Source: an uncultured Ruminococcus sp.
GTDB taxonomy: Bacteria > Bacillota > Clostridia > Oscillospirales > Ruminococcaceae
Assembly (NCBI RefSeq): GCF_934476685.1
Contig: NZ_CAKSNX010000012.1
Coordinates: 1 to 44,759 of the forward strand
Reading direction: 5' to 3'
Length of the DNA stretch: 44,759 nt
Positions 17,221 to 24,213 of the stretch are shown one piece after another (the first letter of the stretch is position 1; each line of letters opens with the position of its first letter). The translations under genes and the position numbers were made by a program. The notes under the pieces were generated by a model. It searched no databases. It saw only the letters and a program-made list of their open reading frames with translations, and was not told where the DNA came from.

Positions 17221-18985
17221 CAACAGGTTCAACTGTAATGAGAGTTACCCAGCAAGGATCTTTTGTAAAAGTATAATTTGATCTTGCCTTTGTAAGCTGG
17301 AGAGTTGCAAACGTACCCTTTGGCAGATCTATGCTCTGAGCGCCGCTGCCGTTAAGCACGGTTTTATGTGATGATGAAGCCTTGAAAACTCCATTTGTAC
17401 TCATATCTGTCATATTGCCTGCGAGATAAAGCGTACCTGCTGTCATAGTGCTTGAAGCTGAAGTGTTCAGCAGCAGATCTCCGCCGATATTAAGCACATC
17501 AGCAGAATTTTTCATAGCTATGGCAGAGCTTGCGGTAGATGCAGTTGTACTGCTCTCGTTCTGAAGTCTGTAATCACCGCTGACAGAAAGCTTACCGCCG
17601 TTAAGCGTCATCGTTCCCTTTGACGCAACAAGATCACCCTTTACTGTCATGCTCTTTCCTGCAAGGTCGATATTTACAGCCTGTTTTACGTCGCCGTTGA
17701 ATGTCACATCATGTCCGTTTACAGCCAGCTGATTTATTGTAAGGCTTTCAGGGGCAAATACTGCGTCGCTTGCAAGCTTTGTTACCTTCATTCCGCCCTT
17801 GAATCCTATCTCCCTGCTGTAAGGGTTCTGGATCTCAAGCTGACTTATCGTTGTATAGGCATTTGTGGTTATCTTCTGTGAACCCGATCCGTTGAGGAGC
17901 AGCTTGAAAGCCGATGATGAAACAAAGCTTCCGCCTGAGGTAGAAGATATATCCGTAAAATTGCCGCCCACGCTGAATGTACCCGACGTAAGCTTGCTTA
18001 CAAAGGAGCTTGAACCTCTGTGGAGATAGTTTCCGCCTACGATAACTTTATCGTTTGCATTTGTCATGGAGAACCATGTTGACGAATCTGTGTACTTTGT
18101 TATGCCGTTTGAAACGTAATCATATCTGAGATAAAGATCGTTCTTTACCTCCAATGTTCCGCCGGCAGGATTTATCTTGCCGTTATAACTTTTGAGCGTA
18201 CCATTTATAGTGAGCTTTCCGCCTGCAAGCTCGATAAAGCCTTCCTGCTTTACATCACCGTTTATAGTGAGATTCTTGCCTGTGCAGTAAACGCCCTTTA
18301 TGGTAGCGTCCTCTGAATTTATAGTCATATCTCTGGCAAGTCCCTTGAAATGGAAGTTGCCTGTTGCTGCGATATACTGTCCCTGATTATTCTGTGTGTC
18401 GATTATATTCAGATAGCTCCAGCCCGTAAGGTTAAGCTCCTGTCTGCCGTTTCCTGCGAAAACGACTTTATGTGTTCCTGACGCTCTGATACACGAAACG
18501 CTGGAATTTGCCTCATCGGTAAAGTTGCCCTTTACTGTGATAACGCCTGCGGTAAACTTTGAGCTGCTGTTATATGCGGTAGTCTTTTCAACGTCCCACA
18601 TAAAATCTCCGTCAACGTTGATCCGATCTGCGGCATTGGTCATTGTTACAACAGTAGTTACAGAAAGATCTGTAAGCTGTGAAGTAAGGACCTTCTGAAA
18701 ATACAGACTTCCCTTTACGTTGAGCGTACCGCCGTTGAGCTTGAATGTGCTGCCGGTGATGAACATATCGCCTGTTACTGTAAGGGTATGACCGTTAAGA
18801 TTAAGATCCGATTCAAAGACTGCATCTCCGTTTATAGTCATATCCTGCGTCAGCGTAACTGCATTATAGTATGCGTCAGCAGACGCTGTGATCCCCTTTG
18901 CTGGTGACTCACCGTTTCCCATTGGGATGGCCGCAGCCGAACAGGTCAGCACGACAGCCAATATCCCCGCTATAATTTTTTTCAT
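16106..18985 (-). CDS. large secreted repeat protein: beta-helix-like units plus five MBG/Ig-like repeats
   Basis: A 959-residue exported protein of unknown function, probably a surface or matrix protein. The N-terminus is a signal peptide (MKKIIAGILAVVLTCSAAA, cleavage near ASA at 34-36). Residues about 48-585 form three diverged tandem units of roughly 190, 190 and 160 residues. Each holds an INGD or FNGD opening, an LNGGxLxVxG step, an MxNxxDxxxxxGG block, a GNFTD or GNMTD segment and an LNGSGxQ segment, a pattern typical of stacked beta-strand solenoids. From about 588 to the end are five repeats of 75-76 residues (YTYDGxAKQPTxTV, DYTVSYSSNVNAGTAxV and GxGNYxGSV in the first two), resembling MBG/bacterial Ig-like modules; each starts with a conserved Cys. 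No LPXTG, S-layer or C-terminal membrane anchor is visible. Start: ATG with GGAGGT six bases upstream. Confidence 0.8.
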   Translation of the reverse strand: MKKIIAGILAVVLTCSAAAIPMGNGESPAKGITASADAYYNAVTLTQDMTINGDAVFESDLNLNGHTLTVTGDMFITGSTFKLNGGTLNVKGSLYFQKVLTSQLTDLSVTTVVTMTNAADRINVDGDFMWDVEKTTAYNSSSKFTAGVITVKGNFTDEANSSVSCIRASGTHKVVFAGNGRQELNLTGWSYLNIIDTQNNQGQYIAATGNFHFKGLARDMTINSEDATIKGVYCTGKNLTINGDVKQEGFIELAGGKLTINGTLKSYNGKINPAGGTLEVKNDLYLRYDYVSNGITKYTDSSTWFSMTNANDKVIVGGNYLHRGSSSFVSKLTSGTFSVGGNFTDISSTSGGSFVSSSAFKLLLNGSGSQKITTNAYTTISQLEIQNPYSREIGFKGGMKVTKLASDAVFAPESLTINQLAVNGHDVTFNGDVKQAVNIDLAGKSMTVKGDLVASKGTMTLNGGKLSVSGDYRLQNESSTTASTASSAIAMKNSADVLNIGGDLLLNTSASSTMTAGTLYLAGNMTDMSTNGVFKASSSHKTVLNGSGAQSIDLPKGTFATLQLTKARSNYTFTKDPCWVTLITVEPVVKSISQCTVSLSQTSYTYDGAAKQPTITVKDGSTTLTAGKDYTVSYSSNVNAGTATVTINGTGNYNGSVSKTFTISQKNISLCTAELSQTSYTYDGTAKQPTVTVKNGSTVLKAGTDYTVSYSSNVNAGTAVVTITGKGNFSGSVQRNFTVAPQDMSKCTVVVSTPSNYFRGTRIKPLVTVKIGNTVVDPSNYTLSYTDNLMVGTAKVTVKGRNNYTGSTVQTYEIVQRSIGNCDITLSPSSADFTGERIKPEVSVVCNGAVLYNGNYTVSYSNNLSAGTATVTLTGKKNLKGTVTKTFKINQRSVNNCHIVLTADPSNANKPTVAVMAGDNAVYKGNYTVKYTVVSNNLVNVTVTGTGNLKDSCTVAYYH

Positions 18986-19034
18986 TCTAATACCTCCAAA
19001 AATGCTTTTTTCGGAAAAACTTTCAATAAAAAAT

Positions 19035-19063
19035 ATTATAACATATTTATTTCACATTTTCAA
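19035..19063 (-). promoter_or_regulatory. promoter of the secreted repeat protein
   Basis: On the minus strand: TTGAAA (19058-19063), 17-bp spacer, TATAAT (19035-19040). Confidence 0.75.
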
Positions 19064-19245
19064 TATTTCAACGCTAAAACTAACAGTATCTATAATTCCG
19101 CCCACCGTTTTTTGTGGCATTTGACATATTTTCACCCACGCAGCAAGCCGCTTGCGCAGGAGGAAAAGTTGAAATTATATATATGTTTTAATTAAGTTGC
19201 ATTTATGTAATTTATACAAAAAATAATGCACAAGTCACCAAACAC

Positions 19246-19274
19246 TTGAAAATGACAATGGGATATGATATACT
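19246..19274 (+). promoter_or_regulatory. extended -10 promoter of the TraB/GumN-like lipoprotein
   Basis: TTGAAA (19246-19251), 17-bp spacer, TATACT (19269-19274) preceded by TGA. Confidence 0.8.
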
Positions 19275-19344
19275 TTTAAGGCAGTACACCGCAGCTATTT
19301 GCGTTTTGCACTGCCGTTATGTACATATGAAAGGAAAGAAACAA

Positions 19345-20433
19345 ATGAAAAAGACAACAAGCACAAAATTTTTAAGTGCCGTATGCGCCGCAGCAGTATG
19401 CGCTGTTATGATGACAGGCTGCACAGACTCCGCCGACTCGTCATCAGATACTGCTGTAACTTCTGAGGTGCAGAGTTCTTCCTCCGCAGCTGAGGAAAGC
19501 GCAGCCGAAAGTTCTGCGGCACAGACTGAAAGCTCTGACAGCACGTCAGACTCTTCTGCGGCAGATCAGAACACAGAACCATCAGACATAACCCCTGCAA
19601 TGTGGATAGTTACCGCTGACAACGGCGCACAGATAACAATGCTCGGCTCAATGCACGCCCTCAGCGACAGCGACTATCCTCTTCCTGCAAAGATAACAGA
19701 CGCTTTCGACAGCGCAGATATCCTTGCTGTTGAGTGCGACACCACCACAACAAACAACCTTACGTTTCAGGCGGCTCTTCTTAAAGAAATGACCTTTGAC
19801 AACGGTGATACCCTCAAAGATCACATCTCGGAAGAGGGATACAATGCACTTTCAGATTATCTTCAAACTTACGGTATGAACGTGGCTATGTATGACACAT
19901 ACAAGCCTTGGGCAGTGGCAAACGTTACAGATTCGCTCCCTATCCTTTTCTCAGATCTCAAAGCTGATTTGGGCATAGACGCACACTTCCTTGAACTTGC
20001 ACATGATAATAACAAGGAAATATATGAAGTAGAATCCGTTGACTTCCAGATGGATCTGCTTATGAATTATTCAGAGGATATATATGACCTTACCTTCCGT
20101 TTACTCAAGGGTGAAACAAAGGATACTCAGGTAAAGTCACTTGACGAACTCCACGAGGCATGGAGAACGGGTGATGTGGACAAGATAGTTGAACTCAACA
20201 CTGACGAAGAGGACACAGAGGAACTTTCTGAAAAGGATCAGAAGCTTTCCGATGAATACTACAAGACAATGATAACAGACAGAAACGTTACAATGGAGAA
20301 TGCCGTAAAGGAACTTCTCAGCGACGGAAAGAACGTATTCTACGTTGTCGGCGCAGCACACTATGTGGGCGAGGGCGGAATAATCGACCTTCTTGAAAAG
20401 GACGGTTACACAGTAGAACAGGTAAAATACTAA
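19345..20433 (+). CDS. TraB/GumN family lipoprotein
   Basis: Predicted surface lipoprotein of the TraB/GumN (TIKI-like) family; some members are proposed metal-dependent proteases. The signal peptide ends in the lipobox MTGC (Cys at residue 26). A Ser/Glu-rich low-complexity linker of about 60 residues follows, then the family domain with LGSMHALSDSDYPLP, ILAVECD and the C-terminal GxxH block VVGAAHYVGEGGIIDLL. Conserved Gly-His and Glu positions of the family are present. Start ATG at 19345 (362 aa) is chosen because GAAAGGAAAG lies just upstream and a promoter occupies 19246-19274. It is a single-gene unit. Activity is inferred from family only. Confidence 0.85.
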   Translation: MKKTTSTKFLSAVCAAAVCAVMMTGCTDSADSSSDTAVTSEVQSSSSAAEESAAESSAAQTESSDSTSDSSAADQNTEPSDITPAMWIVTADNGAQITMLGSMHALSDSDYPLPAKITDAFDSADILAVECDTTTTNNLTFQAALLKEMTFDNGDTLKDHISEEGYNALSDYLQTYGMNVAMYDTYKPWAVANVTDSLPILFSDLKADLGIDAHFLELAHDNNKEIYEVESVDFQMDLLMNYSEDIYDLTFRLLKGETKDTQVKSLDELHEAWRTGDVDKIVELNTDEEDTEELSEKDQKLSDEYYKTMITDRNVTMENAVKELLSDGKNVFYVVGAAHYVGEGGIIDLLEKDGYTVEQVKY

Positions 20434-20457
20434 TATATACATATATACATATAAAAT

Positions 20458-20494
20458 AAAGGCGGTCACAGCAACATTGTGACCGCCTTTTGCT
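20458..20494. terminator. bidirectional terminator
   Basis: Stem GGCGGTCACA / TGTGACCGCC with loop GCAACAT and TTTTGC after it; T-rich on the reverse side too. It lies between the convergent lipoprotein and MerR genes. Confidence 0.9.
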
Positions 20495-20501
20495 ATTGAT
20501 C

Positions 20502-20903
20502 CTATTGATTTTCTTCGTCTGACTTTTCAGACTCTTTTTTCACGCCCACCTTACAGCCGATCGCACCGTAATGCTCTATCTTATAGTTAAGACGCTCTAT
20601 GGTCTTGTCTATCTCAGCACGTTTCTCCAGCAGGATCTTTCTCTGCTCGGTAAGAATATTTTTTCTCGCCTCAATAGTGCTGTCGCCCTGCTGATAAAGC
20701 TCAACATACTCAATAAGAGCCTCGATCTGAAGACCTGCTCCCCTCATGCACTTGATAAAGTTTATCCAACCACAGGATTCTTCATCATAATTTCTCAGTC
20801 CGCTGGCAGTTCTCGGTACAGGAGGGATAAGTCCTATCCTTTCATAGTACCTCAGAGTGTCCGGTGACAGACCGTACTTATTTGCCGCCTCAGATATGGT
20901 CAT
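20502..20903 (-). CDS. MerR-family regulator, AdhR-like
   Basis: DNA-binding activator/repressor of the MerR family. The winged helix covers residues 1-70 (ISEAANKYGLSPDTLRYYERIGLIPP), followed by a long dimerisation coiled coil (80-115) and a short charged tail. The segment FIKCMRGAGLQIEALIEY closely resembles Bacillus AdhR, and Cys52 matches the cysteine AdhR uses to sense aldehydes. Length 133 aa is typical. AGGAGG stands seven bases before the ATG. Its promoter (20941-20971) has the 19-bp spacer and central dyad typical of MerR-controlled promoters, so it very likely regulates its own gene. No alcohol or aldehyde dehydrogenase is adjacent, so other targets must lie elsewhere. Confidence 0.88.
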   Translation of the reverse strand: MTISEAANKYGLSPDTLRYYERIGLIPPVPRTASGLRNYDEESCGWINFIKCMRGAGLQIEALIEYVELYQQGDSTIEARKNILTEQRKILLEKRAEIDKTIERLNYKIEHYGAIGCKVGVKKESEKSDEENQ

Positions 20904-20940
20904 AGCTTTTCGCCCTCCTTTCAGATCATCTTACGTTCAC

Positions 20941-20971
20941 ATTATAAACTATGGAGTACACTCCATGTCAA
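20941..20971 (-). promoter_or_regulatory. MerR-type promoter/operator (19-bp spacer with dyad)
   Basis: On the minus strand: TTGACA (20966-20971), a 19-bp spacer and TATAAT (20941-20946). The spacer carries the perfect inverted repeat ATGGAGT / ACTCCAT with a 2-bp centre (20951-20966). The overlong spacer with a central dyad is the hallmark of promoters remodelled by MerR proteins. Confidence 0.92.
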
Positions 20972-20975
20972 GTAC

Positions 20976-21665
20976 CTATTTCATATTCTGGCGAATATTT
21001 TTCCAATCGGGACAGTACCTTCCCACAAGCGTCCAGAACTGGCTGCTGTGATCCATATGCACAAGATGCGAAAGCTCGTGTATGCAAACATAGTCAACAT
21101 AGGCTTTCGGAAAGGTTATGACCTTATAATTTATAGATATCCTGCCGTCAGAGCTGCACCGCCCCCAGCTTGCTTTTAGATCTTTCAGAGTAACTTTTTT
21201 AGGGTAAAGCTGCATTTCCGCAGTAAGCCTGTCCATGCTCTCCCTTACCTCATTCTGGGCAAGCTCTATGATATAGTCCATGACCTGCTTTCTGACATAG
21301 TTATTATCGCTGTTCTCACATACTGCCACCAGCAGCCTGCCGTCATCTTTCCTTGCAGGGAAAAATCTGTCGGAGCGCACATAGGTTATAACAAGTTCTT
21401 CCCCCAGCAGCCGTATCTTTTCGCCGTCGCTGAAAGTCTGCGGCAGTCCGCTTTTTTCAGCCGATCTTGCAAGGTTCGCTTTTATCCACTGGATATTCTC
21501 ATCAAGAAAATCCATTATCTGAGCGGTGGAATAATTCTTTGGCGCTCTCACAGTAAGCTTACCCTCGCTGATAGCAAGGGCATATTTTTTCCGCTGAGCA
21601 CAGTCGAGGATAAAATCGAGCCGTTCTCCGCTTTTTGTTATTATATATGTACTGTATTTAGGCAA
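20976..21665 (-). CDS. YgjP-like (DUF45) zinc metallopeptidase
   Basis: Putative cytosolic zinc metalloprotease of the YgjP/DUF45 group. The zinc site HELSHLVHMDH gives His196, Glu197, His200 and His206 (HExxHx5H). The block LKASWGRCSSDGRISINYKV before it is characteristic. Length 229 aa is normal. The start is TTG at 21665: GGGAG lies nine bases upstream and there is no suitable ATG. It follows the SH3 protein gene by 22 bp on the same strand and probably shares its promoter at 22342-22370. The MerR promoter begins five bases beyond its stop. Substrate unknown. Confidence 0.85.
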   Translation of the reverse strand: MPKYSTYIITKSGERLDFILDCAQRKKYALAISEGKLTVRAPKNYSTAQIMDFLDENIQWIKANLARSAEKSGLPQTFSDGEKIRLLGEELVITYVRSDRFFPARKDDGRLLVAVCENSDNNYVRKQVMDYIIELAQNEVRESMDRLTAEMQLYPKKVTLKDLKASWGRCSSDGRISINYKVITFPKAYVDYVCIHELSHLVHMDHSSQFWTLVGRYCPDWKNIRQNMK

Positions 21666-21687
21666 AGAAACCAGCTCCCGTTATATA

Positions 21688-22224
21688 TTACTGCTGCCAT
21701 GCAGGCACAACAGTCTGTGTTTCGGAAAGGTAATCCTTATAAATATATCCTGTGAGAGGGCCGTCTATGTTCTGGAAAGTTATCTTTACATAGCCGTTAT
21801 CCTCATAGTTAAGCACAGTTACCTCTATTCCCGGTGACATACAAACTATGTTCTCTGCATCATTTGACGGAGCGGTATGCAGATAAGCATATTCGGTGAT
21901 ATACATTGTACCAAGCGCTTCATCAGCTTCTGAAGTCGTTGTATCCGTCTTAGATGAGCTGTCAGAAATGCTGTCTGTGCCGCTGTCGGGAACAGTTGTC
22001 ACCGCAGGAGTCTGCGAATCGTCAGCTTTCGGCTGTGTTATATCCGTATTTATGGTAGCCGTATCAAGCCCCGCAGGAGCTTTTGCAGAGTTGGCTGAAA
22101 AAAGCTTTGTGGCAAAAAGGAATATTATGCACACAACAAATATCCCCACAACGATTATAGCCGCCGCTCCCGAAAGGTCTATCCTCGGTCTTTTTCTTGG
22201 AGTTTGATCTTCCATATTATTCAT
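21688..22224 (-). CDS. membrane-anchored SH3-domain protein
   Basis: Probable cell-wall-associated protein. A basic N-terminus (RKRPRID) and one membrane helix at about 20-40 anchor it. A Thr/Ser/Asp-rich linker (45-105) follows, and residues about 105-170 form a bacterial SH3-like domain (EYAYLHTAPSNDAENIVCMSPGIEVTVL, given here as the stretch from Glu111; GYIYKDYL at the end), a fold that often binds peptidoglycan peptides. It has no ribosome binding site of its own. Its ATG overlaps the stop of a 26-codon upstream ORF as TAATG, so it is probably translated by coupling. The YgjP-like gene follows 22 bp downstream. Confidence 0.8.
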   Translation of the reverse strand: MNNMEDQTPRKRPRIDLSGAAAIIVVGIFVVCIIFLFATKLFSANSAKAPAGLDTATINTDITQPKADDSQTPAVTTVPDSGTDSISDSSSKTDTTTSEADEALGTMYITEYAYLHTAPSNDAENIVCMSPGIEVTVLNYEDNGYVKITFQNIDGPLTGYIYKDYLSETQTVVPAWQQ

Positions 22225-22304
22225 TAAAGTGTCTGTATGCAGGATATTTTCCCTGCAAAACAGGCTTTCCTCCGTTTCGTTTTATTGACGCAGTACAGCA
22301 TCAT
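22224..22304 (-). CDS. 26-codon ORF coupled to the SH3 gene
   Basis: Two adjacent ATG codons (22304 and 22301) open a 26-codon ORF whose TAA (22226-22224) overlaps the SH3 gene start as TAATG. AAGGAAG lies a few bases before it, while the SH3 gene itself has none. The peptide is basic with three cysteines (CVNKTKRRKACF in the middle) and no signal or membrane segment. It lies wholly in the leader of a full-consensus promoter (22342-22370). The family is not recognised; it may be a leader peptide that opens the SH3 start site. Confidence 0.55.
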   Translation of the reverse strand: MMLYCVNKTKRRKACFAGKISCIQTL

Positions 22305-22341
22305 TCTTCCTTATCCGCTGTAATACTGCTGTTTAATATAT

Positions 22342-22370
22342 ATTATAATTCATTTAAGAGTGACTGTCAA
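22342..22370 (-). promoter_or_regulatory. consensus promoter of the small ORF/SH3/YgjP unit
   Basis: On the minus strand: TTGACA (22365-22370), 17-bp spacer, TATAAT (22342-22347). Confidence 0.9.
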
Positions 22371-22449
22371 GCGGTATTTCTCCCCATAGCAGGGGTGTTT
22401 TTAGCATTAATAAACAAATCGGGAACTATATATTTGAATAAATTACATA

Positions 22450-22478
22450 TTAACAAATCCTCATAAATATGTTATAAT
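22450..22478 (+). promoter_or_regulatory. extended -10 promoter of the unknown lipoprotein
   Basis: TTAACA (22450-22455), 17-bp spacer, TATAAT (22473-22478) preceded by TGT. A GGGGGTGA ribosome binding site starts at 22499. Confidence 0.8.
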
Positions 22479-22506
22479 AATCTGTATGTTAAAATAGTGG
22501 GGGTGA

Positions 22507-23457
22507 ATGTGTATCAAAGCGGCGAAATATACTGTATCAGCAGTCTGCGCAGCATTTATCCTGCTGACATCATGTGATTCATATTCTTCTGACAGCAACA
22601 CCCAGAACGACGTTCCCGAACCCGCACAGATAGTTGCGGACGCTGAGGACGGCGGTTCAGACCTTTTTGATATCTGGACGGGAGAAGAGATAACGCAGGA
22701 ATATGCATATGCAAACGGCGGACTTTTTATCGGCGACACAAGAGCATATAATGAGCAGCGTTTTGACAGCTTTTCATACCACATAAGTCAGAGCGAAAAA
22801 ACTGAGCTTACAGTATGCAGTGCTGACAGCGTTACGAAAATAACTGCCGCCTGCGAGGGCGGAGAATATAAGGCTGTTTTTGAAATAAAGAGCTGTTCGG
22901 ACGGAGTTGTTTCCGAAAAATCACGCACGATCTCACCTGTTCAGATATGGTGCAGCGAAAGCGATGATACGCTGAACTATTATATATGTGACTACCTTAT
23001 TTACCGCCGACCTGTAAAGGAAAGCGGCGAATATGTTTCCACGCCTGCCGAGTTTGATATATACAGCATAAAGTCAGACGCAAACATTACACTTCCCTAT
23101 CAGAAAACTTTTTCTTCATACAGTGATTTTGAAAGCTACTATGATAAATACGATCAGCAGCTTGGTTTAGACAGCATAAAGAAAACGCTCTCCGAATATG
23201 ACAGCGACGGCGGTTTCAACACCCACGTTATATTCCTCTATGCGGATATGGCAGGTTCGGAGGATATAAGCTATGAATTCATAGACGCAGTGCAGAACAA
23301 CGGAAAGCTGTGTATTTACCTTAAAAAGAATGTTCCTGCTGAAAGAAATTCCACCGTTGCAAAATGGCAGTTCACCTGCACAGTTCCGGGAGAATATCTC
23401 TCTGACGTTCAGCCCGACAGCATAAGCTGGGTAGTTTACACCGATATTGAAAACTGA
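22507..23457 (+). CDS. lipoprotein of unknown function
   Basis: I do not recognise the family. A signal peptide with lipobox LTSC (Cys23) points to a membrane-anchored extracellular protein of 316 residues. A short Ser/Asn-rich linker follows, then a globular part rich in beta-type residues, with few cysteines and many acidic residues. No catalytic motif stands out. The gene stands alone between its own promoter and a bidirectional terminator. Start ATG 22507 is supported by the strong GGGGGTGA directly upstream and by the signal peptide. Confidence 0.75.
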   Translation: MCIKAAKYTVSAVCAAFILLTSCDSYSSDSNTQNDVPEPAQIVADAEDGGSDLFDIWTGEEITQEYAYANGGLFIGDTRAYNEQRFDSFSYHISQSEKTELTVCSADSVTKITAACEGGEYKAVFEIKSCSDGVVSEKSRTISPVQIWCSESDDTLNYYICDYLIYRRPVKESGEYVSTPAEFDIYSIKSDANITLPYQKTFSSYSDFESYYDKYDQQLGLDSIKKTLSEYDSDGGFNTHVIFLYADMAGSEDISYEFIDAVQNNGKLCIYLKKNVPAERNSTVAKWQFTCTVPGEYLSDVQPDSISWVVYTDIEN

Positions 23458-23471
23458 TAAGACGGACATAT

Positions 23472-23508
23472 AAAAAGCACACAGATCTGCTGTGTGCTTT
23501 GTTTTTTA
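23472..23508. terminator. bidirectional terminator
   Basis: Stem AAAGCACACAG / CTGTGTGCTTT (23474-23484 with 23490-23500) with a T-rich tail. It serves the convergent lipoprotein and ruvX genes. Confidence 0.9.
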
Positions 23509-23958
23509 TTTATCTTTATCCTTATCCGACTTGTGCTTTCTTCTGTAATCGAGATAGCTTTCAAGGATAACAGTCGCCGCAACTGTATCGACTACTGCTT
23601 TTCTGTTTTTTCCTCTTACATTTACCTCATTAAGTATCTGATGTGCTGTAACTGTCGTTGAACGTTCGTCCCACATTCTTACCGGGCAATCCACAAGTTC
23701 CTCTATCATAACGGCAAACTCTCTGCATTTTTCCGCTCTTACGCCCTCTGTGCCATTCATATTCACAGGCAGACCGACGATTATCTCATCCGCTCTGCGC
23801 TCGACAGCAATATCCCTTATCTTTTCCGCAAGCTTCTGCGCATTGTATTCCTTTATCGTACCCACAGGCGTTGCAAGGAACTCAGAATTATCCGAAACTG
23901 CTATGCCCGTTCTTGCGTCACCATAATCCACTGACATTATCCTCATTTTACTGAACAT
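23506..23958 (-). CDS. ruvX: RuvX/YqgF-type Holliday junction resolvase-like nuclease
   Basis: RNase H-fold nuclease involved in pre-16S rRNA 5' maturation and proposed in Holliday junction resolution. The acidic catalytic positions sit in VDYGDARTGIAVS (Asp11), VGLPVNMNG, WDERSTT and VDTVAATVILE. Length 150 aa, with a Lys/Asp-rich tail. Two starts are possible: ATG 23958 lies only two bases from AGGAGG, while ATG 23946 lies 14 bases from it. The longer form is listed. A promoter is present at 23998-24026. Confidence 0.9.
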   Translation of the reverse strand: MFSKMRIMSVDYGDARTGIAVSDNSEFLATPVGTIKEYNAQKLAEKIRDIAVERRADEIIVGLPVNMNGTEGVRAEKCREFAVMIEELVDCPVRMWDERSTTVTAHQILNEVNVRGKNRKAVVDTVAATVILESYLDYRRKHKSDKDKDK

Positions 23959-23997
23959 ATCCTCCTTTAATATAGTATACGAAAAATCATCTGTATC

Positions 23998-24026
23998 ATT
24001 ATATCATAATATCCCATTCAAGTCAA
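23998..24026 (-). promoter_or_regulatory. promoter of ruvX
   Basis: On the minus strand: TTGACT (24021-24026), 17-bp spacer, TATAAT (23998-24003). Confidence 0.8.
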
Positions 24027-24111
24027 ATTCAAATCTTTGCATACCCCCGAAATTCTGAACTTTATAGGCTTAATAATGATTAATGTTGAAAATAGCTTTA
24101 CAGAATATTAA

Positions 24112-24140
24112 TTGAAAAAATCATATGTATATGATATAAT
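24112..24140 (+). promoter_or_regulatory. extended -10 promoter of first tail-sharing membrane protein
   Basis: TTGAAA (24112-24117), 17-bp spacer, TATAAT (24135-24140) preceded by TGA. The TTG of this -35 element is in frame with the gene but cannot be its start codon. Confidence 0.85.
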
Positions 24141-24213
24141 TTTCCTTGTTGATAAAATAATTGTTATAAATAGTAAATTAAGAAAAGCAAATCGTATTAG
24201 GAGTTGTGAAAGA

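Larger units (their letters stand above)
18986..19344. other. intergenic region between divergent genes
   Basis: Contains the minus promoter of the secreted repeat protein (19035-19063), the plus promoter of the lipoprotein gene (19246-19274) and a nested hairpin in the latter's leader (19280-19315). A short GCAAG/CTTGC palindrome near 19143-19155 has no T tract. No further gene is visible. Confidence 0.7.

Noticed and set aside
24112..24213. N-terminal extension of surface protein A from TTG 24112
   Set aside because: The TTG is the -35 element TTGAAA. The signal peptide and AGGAG support ATG 24214. The same reasoning applies to TTG 19246 at the TraB/GumN-like gene.
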